This document shows positions 58,321 through 64,000 of a stretch of DNA of 64,000 nt, piece after piece. The first letter of the stretch is position 1, and every line of letters starts with the position of its first letter. The notes beneath the pieces were generated by a model. It ran no database searches. It saw only the letters and a program-made list of their open reading frames with translations, and was not told the DNA's origin. The position numbers and the translations under genes were made by a program. Source of the stretch: Serratia sp. UGAL515B_01 (lineage in GTDB: Bacteria > Pseudomonadota > Gammaproteobacteria > Enterobacterales > Enterobacteriaceae); the NCBI RefSeq assembly GCF_033095805.1, contig NZ_CP109901.1, forward strand, positions 992,001 to 1,056,000. The letters are read 5' to 3'.

Positions 58321-58520
58321 CCAATAATCTCCTTTAGTGTCAATGAATTATCCTTGATCATCTTCTTTACCAGTTGCGGATAGGTCAGTTCGGGATTGAG
58401 CTCCGCTAGCATCCCGATTTTGATCCAGTGTTCCGCTTGAGCATTTATAGAGCGTGTCATGCTCATGCTGGCGATCCTGAGATCGTCATGCAGCATATCT
58501 GAAATTTTTACGATCCCCAT
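58317..58520 (-). CDS. ParD-like ribbon-helix-helix protein
   Basis: 67 residues from ATG 58520 with GGAG 6 nt upstream; the frame continues upstream without support. Sequence MGIVKISDMLHDDLRIASMSMTRSINAQAEHWIKIGMLAELNP has a ribbon-helix-helix N-terminus as in ParD-type antitoxins. No ParE toxin is present; instead the stop overlaps the start of the aminopeptidase gene, suggesting they act together. Function unknown. Confidence 0.75.
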   Translation of the reverse strand: MGIVKISDMLHDDLRIASMSMTRSINAQAEHWIKIGMLAELNPELTYPQLVKKMIKDNSLTLKEIIG

Positions 58521-58834
58521 AGCTTGCTCCATATGTGAATCACAGATGAAATATATATGTTCAGTATATTGCCAGCTTGGCATTCTGTGGCTTAGTGATT
58601 TTGGGCAGAATGCTGATTGCCGCTGCCTTGCAATGTGTTTATTGTGATGGGTAGCTTTGTTGCTATGACTTTTCACAGAGGGATTGAGTGCGTGACTAAA
58701 CTACGTGTTGGGGTGATTTTTGGTGATAAATCAGCGGAAAGTGACTGGGATGAGAGAGGGCGGTCAATACCGCTACAATTTGAAGAGTAATGGATACAGC
58801 GGTGCCGTTTTAATTGTCACTGGGAGAAGTCACA
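58521..58834. other. Divergent intergenic region ParD-like/DUF7916
   Basis: 314 bp between divergent starts. Promoters for both are expected. I see no other gene, repeat or clear operator. Confidence 0.5.
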
Positions 58835-59758
58835 ATGAAAAGATATCTAGATTGCAGCGCCTCTGAACTTGTCAACATCAGCAAAGATGACCTGATTTAC
58901 GCCATACGTGCCAGCGAAGGACGGATACTGATCAGTGAAACTATTGCGGGAACCCAACCGCTGCTTAATGGTGTCACCAATGGTGAATTGGCCGCTAGCC
59001 AAGGGGCTGACATACTGCTGTTGAATCTGTTTGATGTTAACCAGCCACATATTGCTGGCCTCTCCGCAGAGGTGCCGCCCGAAGAGGTCTTGCGAGAGCT
59101 ACAACGGTTGACGGGACGTGTTATCGGCGTGAATCTGGAGGCTGTCGATCCGGTTTTTACCACCACACATAATGAATTCTGGCAAATAACGGCAGGGCGG
59201 GCGGCGACGGCTGAAAATGCACGGAAACTCTACCAGCTCGGTGCACGAATCGTGGTTTTGACGGGTAATCCTAATAATGGTGTTAGCAATCAGGCCATTG
59301 CTGAGGCGTTAAAACTTATTCGTGATGAGGTGGGCGACAAACTGGTGCTGGTGACGGGTAAAATGCACGGTGCGGGGATTGTGCGTGAAAGCGGTAGCCA
59401 ATTGATTAACGAACAGGATATTGCTCTATTTGTTGAAAACGGTGCTGATATTGTCCTACTGCCTGCGCCGGGAACCATTCCAGGTATGTCGCAGGAAAAG
59501 GTTGCTGCTTTGATTACATTTACCCAACAACAGGGGGCGTTGGCAATGACCGCCATTGGTACTTCGCAGGAGGGGGCAGATGTTCAGACCATTCGCCAGA
59601 TTGCCCTGATGAGCAAAATGGCTGGGGCGGATCTGCATCACATTGGTGATACTGGTTTTTTAGGATTGGCACTGCCGGAAAATATTTTTGCCTACAGTGT
59701 GGCAATACGCGGAGTACGGCACACCTATACCCGCATGGCTCGCTCAATTAACCGCTAA
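58835..59758 (+). CDS. DUF7916-family TIM-barrel-like protein
   Basis: 307 residues from ATG 58835 with GGGAGAAG upstream. Internal pattern of alternating strands and helices: GRILISETIAG, GADILLLNLFDVNQP, VIGVNLEAVDP, GARIVVLTGNPNNGVSN, LVLVTGKMHGAG, NGADIVLLPAPGTIPGM, GADLHHIGDTGF. This fits a TIM barrel with phosphate-loop-like ends. Homologues are often annotated as haloacid dehalogenase-like or DUF7916 proteins near sugar PTS genes; none is nearby here. Reaction unknown. Confidence 0.7.
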   Translation: MKRYLDCSASELVNISKDDLIYAIRASEGRILISETIAGTQPLLNGVTNGELAASQGADILLLNLFDVNQPHIAGLSAEVPPEEVLRELQRLTGRVIGVNLEAVDPVFTTTHNEFWQITAGRAATAENARKLYQLGARIVVLTGNPNNGVSNQAIAEALKLIRDEVGDKLVLVTGKMHGAGIVRESGSQLINEQDIALFVENGADIVLLPAPGTIPGMSQEKVAALITFTQQQGALAMTAIGTSQEGADVQTIRQIALMSKMAGADLHHIGDTGFLGLALPENIFAYSVAIRGVRHTYTRMARSINR

Positions 59759-59905
59759 ACCACTTTTCGGTTTTAGACTAAGCGGATAAGGGACGCCGAC
59801 TACGCTGTCCCTGTGGTTTGTATTGTACATGTTTCAATTCAGAGACATGAACAAAAATGCCAAAAGCAGCGGGTGATCGGGTAATGCCTTAACACAAGAG
59901 AGCCC

Positions 59906-60784
59906 CTAAAAAGGGTTTAAGGTCGAAAAAACGCTGACAAGACAGATAATCAGGAGTGATAACACAATCTCTGAGTAGGTCAGGCGGATAAATTTCTTTA
60001 GCGCGTTCCTACCCGATATTTTAAATCTAGGAACTAACCAGTAACGATTGATCAATGCCAGCATTACCATGATGAAAACCAGCATGATCTTTACGGTAAG
60101 CAGCTGCGTGTAAGGCGAAAATCCGTGCATCGACCAGCCACGAATAAAAATCGTATTAGCCAGGCCCGAACAGATTACTAAAGCGACGGCAAGATGGCCG
60201 TATCGCGAAAATCTAATTATGCAGAGCAGGGCATCTTCTCTCATTCCCTCCTTTGTTGAATCCTTCATGACCTTCAACAACATAACCAGGCCGCCGACCC
60301 AATAACTTACGCTGAACAGGTGAATGGTTTGACTGAGTTTTAGGGCCACACCGAGCGCTCCCTCATGCATCAAAGCATGCCCGATGAAAGCAAGCCCTGC
60401 AAGTTGCCCGGTAATCAGTGCCAATAAGATGTAATTATGTTTGTCCGTTAGGGGGCCCAAAAATACGCAGGAGATGATCGCTAGGAGAATTTGCCACTGC
60501 CAAGCTTGTCCAAAACTAGTGCCTAGAACAGCTAGCCAAACATTCGGTTCTATAATATCGGGCCAACCATTCCCCATTAATCCGACCTGAGCTGCCAGCA
60601 CAAAGATAGCACTTACCAGTACAGTAATGTTTCCTGCGTGAAGATAGCCTCTTGTCGAGAGTGAAAAATGCTGGGCATAAGTAGATGAGGCAAGGATGCG
60701 GGTAAAAAACAATGCGCTGAACACAACCGCCAATGCCAAAAAATGTAAAGAATTAAAGAGGATGAAAATGATGTTTAGTGACAT
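59906..60784 (-). CDS. copD: Copper resistance protein D family (CopD/YebZ)
   Basis: 292 residues, eight hydrophobic segments (FNSLHFLALAVVFSALFFTRIL, ITVLVSAIFVLAAQVGLMG, ILLAIISCVFLGPL, LLALITGQLAGLAFIGHALMHEG, HLFSVSYWVGGLVMLLKVM and others). The conserved histidines in FIGHALMH and TIHLFSVSYWVGG match CopD/YebZ. It is thought to move copper across the inner membrane with CopC. Downstream of copC on the same strand with two hairpins between them; no yebY follows. Confidence 0.87.
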   Translation of the reverse strand: MSLNIIFILFNSLHFLALAVVFSALFFTRILASSTYAQHFSLSTRGYLHAGNITVLVSAIFVLAAQVGLMGNGWPDIIEPNVWLAVLGTSFGQAWQWQILLAIISCVFLGPLTDKHNYILLALITGQLAGLAFIGHALMHEGALGVALKLSQTIHLFSVSYWVGGLVMLLKVMKDSTKEGMREDALLCIIRFSRYGHLAVALVICSGLANTIFIRGWSMHGFSPYTQLLTVKIMLVFIMVMLALINRYWLVPRFKISGRNALKKFIRLTYSEIVLSLLIICLVSVFSTLNPF

Positions 60785-60810
60785 GATCGACTTTCATGAG
60801 CCTGCCCATA

Positions 60811-60855
60811 ATTTTCAGCATGTGATTTTCAAGAAGTAAATAACATGCTGAAAAT
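60811..60855. terminator. Perfect long hairpin between copC and copD
   Basis: ATTTTCAGCATGT / ACATGCTGAAAAT, 13-bp perfect arms with a 19-nt loop, 27 bp upstream of the copD start. With the second hairpin (60899-60924) it could reduce copD relative to copC, or stabilise the copC mRNA. Confidence 0.5.
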
Positions 60856-60898
60856 GACAGTTTGGCTTAAGTAAGAACGCGCAAAGCAGGTTCTGGAA

Positions 60899-60924
60899 CG
60901 CCGTCTGAATAACATCAGACGGCG
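60899..60924. terminator. Hairpin directly after copC
   Basis: CGCCGTCTGA-ataaca-TCAGACGGCG, 10-bp perfect GC-rich stem, 10 bp after the copC stop on the minus strand. No T-run follows; attenuation or mRNA end protection is possible. Confidence 0.6.
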
Positions 60925-60934
60925 AAGACTGCGC

Positions 60935-61309
60935 TTACTTCACGCTAAAGCTGTATTGCCCTTCGGATTTATGACCATCCACAGAAAGTACACGCCAGTC
61001 AACGTTGTATTGACCAGCATCCAGTTCTTTATCGAGAGGCACAATCAGACTGCTTTTATCTGTTGAGTCGAGCGTGGCTTTACCAGTAGGAATAACGTCC
61101 CCCTTGGCGTCTTTCAGTTCAATGCCTGAAAACGATGCTTCCACGTCCCCGGTAAATTTCAGTGTGAGTTGTTTAGGTGACGTGGCTACTTCACTTTTGT
61201 CTGCAGGGACAGCATCCTTCAAGTATGCATGAGCCAGAGCTTGTTGTGTAACAAACAACGAGGCCAACAACACGGCTGCAGTACCCAGTTTTTTAATGTT
61301 ATTTACCAT
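60935..61309 (-). CDS. copC: Periplasmic copper-binding protein CopC/YobA
   Basis: 124 residues. Signal peptide ending QQALA before His27, so the mature protein starts with His, the first ligand of the Cu(II) histidine-brace site. Other ligand regions: AHAYLKDAVPADKSEV and LSVDGHKSEGQYSF. Cupredoxin-like fold, CopC length. It binds copper in the periplasm and pairs with CopD. Confidence 0.92.
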   Translation of the reverse strand: MVNNIKKLGTAAVLLASLFVTQQALAHAYLKDAVPADKSEVATSPKQLTLKFTGDVEASFSGIELKDAKGDVIPTGKATLDSTDKSSLIVPLDKELDAGQYNVDWRVLSVDGHKSEGQYSFSVK

Positions 61310-61732
61310 GATTCACTCCATTAAACAGTGTGTCTTCAGATAACAGCTAGACCCAAAATAATTCGAGTTGCATGTAGGCGACAAGTCAGAGCGTCGCCAA
61401 GAGCATAGCTCACTATGTGACGGGTATGAACGGACGAAACCAACCCCCATGCAACTTGAAGAATGAAGGGTATAAGTAATTACTTTAACTGATTCCTTAA
61501 TACGGCACCGCTTGAACAATACCCGCATATGCTTAACTCAGCGCTCACACCGTGAGTTGATACAAATATCGGTCATAAACCCAGACTCAGTGTGGATTTA
61601 TTCTTTACCTTGTCCCTATGGTCATAAAACCTGCTGCGTTATCTAGAATGACCATTCAATCATCATTACTAGATTTGCCTTAACCGACAGAATCGCGTGT
61701 AGGGTGTCGATGGGCCGATCAATGATACCACG
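61310..61732. other. Non-coding stretch upstream of copC
   Basis: 423 bp. Holds the palindromic repeat at 61352-61474 close to the copC start, then about 250 bp where I see no gene or clear copper-regulator site. Confidence 0.6.
61352..61474. repeat. Palindromic intergenic repeat (ERIC-like arms)
   Basis: Ends ATTCGAGTTGCATG and CATGCAACTTGAAGAAT pair; the unit is about 120 bp. The arms match the outer arms of the ERIC at 18178-18288, but the ERIC core CCCAGTCACTTACTT is missing. Similar repeats are widespread in Serratia and Yersinia genomes. Confidence 0.65.
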
Positions 61733-62074
61733 CTATTTTTTCATCATGTCTTTCAGATTGGCGAATGGGTTATGAGTTGCCAGACCAACATCTTTTTGCG
61801 CGTCCTCACCTGCGACTACTGTCGAACCGTATTGGTCTGCTTCGGTATACTTGGAGTGTTCATGGTCGTGGCAATAAAGACACAGCATTTCCCAGTTGCT
61901 ACCGTCCTCTGGATTGTTGCTGTGATCGTGATCGATGTGGTGAACCGTAAGTTCGCGCAGGTTAGAATAGACAAATTCCCGTGAACAGCGGCCACAGACC
62001 CACGGGAAAATTTTCAGCGCTTTTTCGCGGTAACCGACTTCCAGTTTTGCGTAGTTTTTTGGAATATATGCCAT
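61733..62074 (-). CDS. yajD: HNH nuclease family protein YajD
   Basis: 113 residues. HNH motif with zinc knuckles: CGRCSREF, LTVHHIDHDHSNNPEDGSNWEMLCLYCHDHEHS. Matches E. coli YajD. Whether it cuts DNA is unproven. Isolated gene. Confidence 0.92.
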   Translation of the reverse strand: MAYIPKNYAKLEVGYREKALKIFPWVCGRCSREFVYSNLRELTVHHIDHDHSNNPEDGSNWEMLCLYCHDHEHSKYTEADQYGSTVVAGEDAQKDVGLATHNPFANLKDMMKK

Positions 62075-62269
62075 AGTCTGCCTACAGGCTAATAACGATA
62101 TTACTGCTCATATTAGCACAACCTGTGGGTAGTGGCTGTAAGCCGCTTATTTTGCCGGCAAAACACAATCCACAATCAAAAGTCGATGCTTAGTATACCC
62201 AATGACTTCACGTTGCGAGTTTTCTAACAAAATAGTGAAGTGCCCCGGCAATGAGGGCCGGGACATAGG

Positions 62270-63115
62270 TTATTCTTCCTTGCGTGCCATTAACTGGCGC
62301 TGGTGTTCATCGTTGGCCGCTTGAATTTCTTCCAGTACGGAGCCTACATCGGCCCGTTTGCTGTTTTCGATATGTTTGCCAGTCAATTCAATTTCTGGTG
62401 TCAAATTGCCTTCTTGATATAGCGCCCAGATCTCTTTGGCGTATTTGCTACCAAGCAGTTGCGGCGCGAACTGACCGTAATACTGCGTTATGTTATTGAT
62501 GTCGCGCTCAAACATGCTTTTAGCGTGATTGTTTGCAGCAGCATCTACAACCTGCGGCAGATCGATAATAACCGGCCCATCTTTATCCATCAACACGTTG
62601 AACTCTGATAGATCGCCATGGACCAAACCTGCACACAGCATCCGTACCGCATAGTTCATCATCAAGGCGTGGTCGTGCAATGCCTGTTCGACGGTTAACG
62701 TCACATCACTTAGGCGCGGCGCTACCAGTCCTTCTTCATCGGTGATCAGCTCCATCAACAGCACGCCGTCCAAGCAAATATCTGGTTGTGGGACGCGTAC
62801 ACCTGCCTTGGCCAGCAAATAGAGAGCATCAACTTCGGTATTCTGCCAAGCCTCTTCCTGCTGTTGGCGGCCAAATTTAGAACCCTTGTTCATGGCGCGT
62901 GCATCACGGCTATTGCGAACCTTACGGCCTTCTTGATAGTTAACTGCCTGCTTGAAGTTGCGTTTTTCGGCTTCCTTATACACTTTTGCACAGCGGATCT
63001 CATCACCGCAACGTACGATAAATACGTCCGCTTCTTTGCCACTTTTCAAACGACGGATGACATCGTCGATTAAACCATCATCTACCAATGGCTGGAGTCG
63101 TTTTGGAATTTTCAT
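62270..63115 (-). CDS. RIO1-family serine protein kinase
   Basis: 281 residues. RIO kinase features: KSGKEADVFIV, ATP-contact Lys in IRCAKVYKEAEKRNFK, catalytic LVHGDLSEFNVLMD (HGDLSxxN) and the metal Asp in VIIDLPQVVD. Bacterial members of this group (PA4780 type) phosphorylate themselves; physiological targets are not settled. Isolated gene with its own promoter expected in 63116-63738. Confidence 0.88.
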   Translation of the reverse strand: MKIPKRLQPLVDDGLIDDVIRRLKSGKEADVFIVRCGDEIRCAKVYKEAEKRNFKQAVNYQEGRKVRNSRDARAMNKGSKFGRQQQEEAWQNTEVDALYLLAKAGVRVPQPDICLDGVLLMELITDEEGLVAPRLSDVTLTVEQALHDHALMMNYAVRMLCAGLVHGDLSEFNVLMDKDGPVIIDLPQVVDAAANNHAKSMFERDINNITQYYGQFAPQLLGSKYAKEIWALYQEGNLTPEIELTGKHIENSKRADVGSVLEEIQAANDEHQRQLMARKEE

Positions 63116-63738
63116 GCAGCCTTGTACCCTATTTAGGCTCCGGTGTGAATATTTTGCTTATGGTCATAACGTAAATATATATCCATTGTGCTTCAAGCTG
63201 CTGATAGTGTTATTGACCTAAAAGATTAAAAGCAACTTGATCGCCGGTGCGAAGTGCGACTATTTATGCTTTGTGTGGAACAGCATAAGCGGGAACTCGT
63301 ACTCTTGGCAAACCAGCGTCTGTTGAATACCCTTTTCATCGGTCATGATAACGTCCTTGTGGTTGTCGAGGAAGGTGTGCCGGAATTTATGTGTAAAATT
63401 CGCTCTTTTGCAGAGCGTTACCTTAATCTACTGACTCGCACTAAATGCTGTTGTCATGCAATTAAATCGCCTTTATAGCGGCTCTGCCATGCAGAAGCAT
63501 CTGTGTTGTAACCGGAGTGTGTGAGTAGGATCGTGGGCTCACATTGGTGTGCAGTCGATTGGAAAAATTTACCTGACTCAGATCGCAACTGCTCCTATTA
63601 CTGAATAATATGCAGGATAAATAAAACAGTTATGCCAGGTTTTTAGGCTCTTATGCGTGAACCGGGCTAAGTAGGCGTTTTACACTTGTGACACAATCTA
63701 GGCTGTGTATTTGTGCAATGCGAAATTATTGAGGCGAT
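63116..63738. other. Non-coding stretch upstream of the RIO kinase
   Basis: 623 bp. A 74-codon frame at 63254-63478 lacks a ribosome site and any family I know. CTAGGCTGTGT at 63698-63708 matches the first 11 bases of the MITE end, without an element attached. Otherwise nothing recognised. Confidence 0.5.
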
Positions 63739-64000
63739 ATGAACGAGTCAATTGTACTTGCTGAGGTCAGCAACGAGAACCAAACATTGGTCGCAGTGGT
63801 TCAGCAAGACAGCCGGACTGCCTATTTTTATATCTATCCAACGGAAGAGTTCAGTGAACGTTTTCAGGTTCGCGCTTGCTGGTTACGTAATCTTGTCGTT
63901 GCTCCACTCCAGGAAGACCTGGCTGCGTTGAAAGCCGGTTTACCGCCGACACTGCAGGCTGAATACTGCCGTAACCCTGAAGGAGACACACCGCTGGACC
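63739..64000 (+). CDS. Unrecognised cytoplasmic protein, cut by window end
   Basis: ATG 63739 preceded by GAGG at 4 nt; 87 codons are visible and the frame is open at the end. It begins MNESIVLAEVSNENQTLVAVVQ and continues with strands such as RTAYFYIYPTEEF and RACWLRNLVVAP. No signal peptide or membrane segment. I do not recognise the family. Confidence 0.7.
   Translation, partial: MNESIVLAEVSNENQTLVAVVQQDSRTAYFYIYPTEEFSERFQVRACWLRNLVVAPLQEDLAALKAGLPPTLQAEYCRNPEGDTPLD

Noticed and set aside
58317..58520. Classical ParDE toxin-antitoxin locus
   Set aside because: No ParE-type toxin gene is adjacent; the partner gene is a complete methionine aminopeptidase.
63254..63478. 74-codon plus-strand frame near the RIO kinase
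   Set aside because: No ribosome site, unusual Cys/His tail, no family recognised; probably chance.
63698..63708. CTAGGCTGTGT matching the MITE end
   Set aside because: Only 11 bases match and neither an interior nor a second end is found nearby; chance cannot be excluded.
1..64000. CRISPR array, tRNA or rRNA genes
   Set aside because: I saw no regularly spaced direct repeats and no tRNA or rRNA signature in the window.

Overview
The window looks like a chromosomal segment of an enterobacterium, most likely Serratia or a close Yersiniaceae relative. The evidence is a set of near-full-length matches to Escherichia coli proteins I know (LysR, LysA, GalR, Aas, LplT, Tas, BioABFCD, UvrB, YvcK, MoaABCDE, YbhL, YbhGFSR, RhlE, DusC, PbpG, YohC, YohD, Dld), an OmrA-type sRNA between galR and aas, an ERIC element, and moderate base composition. 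The genus is inference.

Layout. 1-2.6 kb: an RND-type efflux adaptor, then about 1.5 kb of non-coding DNA. 2.6-5.7 kb: a compact orphan fatty-acid-synthase-like operon (ketosynthase, hotdog dehydratase, acyl carrier protein, ketoreductase), followed by a periplasmic coiled-coil FKBP protein and an untracked 37-residue membrane peptide. 8.3-13 kb: a YddA-like ABC exporter, an MBL-fold protein with a divergent LysR regulator. 12.6-23 kb: lysR/lysA, an AscG-like repressor, a GNAT enzyme, galR with its operator, omrA, aas-lplT (lysophospholipid repair) and tas. 23-30 kb: ybhB, a divergent cation exporter/CsoR-family sensor pair with operator, and the divergent biotin genes bioA / bioBFCD around a BirA site. 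30-37 kb: uvrB behind a LexA-controlled promoter, a VF530 protein, yvcK, and moaABCDE behind a molybdenum-cofactor riboswitch. 37-46 kb: ybhL, the ybhGFSR ABC exporter operon (without its usual cecR regulator), rhlE, dusC and yohD. 47-50 kb: a FixL/FixJ-type two-component system with an outer-membrane barrel gene behind a perfect 18-bp palindrome. 50-64 kb: a strongly diverged S-adenosylhomocysteinase-fold gene, pbpG, a MerR/TipAS regulator, a DUF1460 lipoprotein, yohC, dld, a second methionine aminopeptidase coupled to a ParD-like protein, a DUF7916 protein, copC/copD, yajD and a RIO kinase.

The most striking feature outside genes is a family of short palindrome-ended elements (MITE-like; ends CTAGGCTGTGTCCCTTAA). 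I find one intact 271-bp copy with perfect 20-bp inverted ends, a second near full-length copy, and several internally deleted or truncated copies, in both orientations. They sit tight against genes: one ends 14 bp before a start codon, and one lies between dld and the second map and supplies the map stop codon. The best candidates for under-described biology are this element family, the four-gene KS/DH/ACP/KR operon, the ParD-like/MAP pair, and the SAH-hydrolase-like gene that has lost most catalytic residues.
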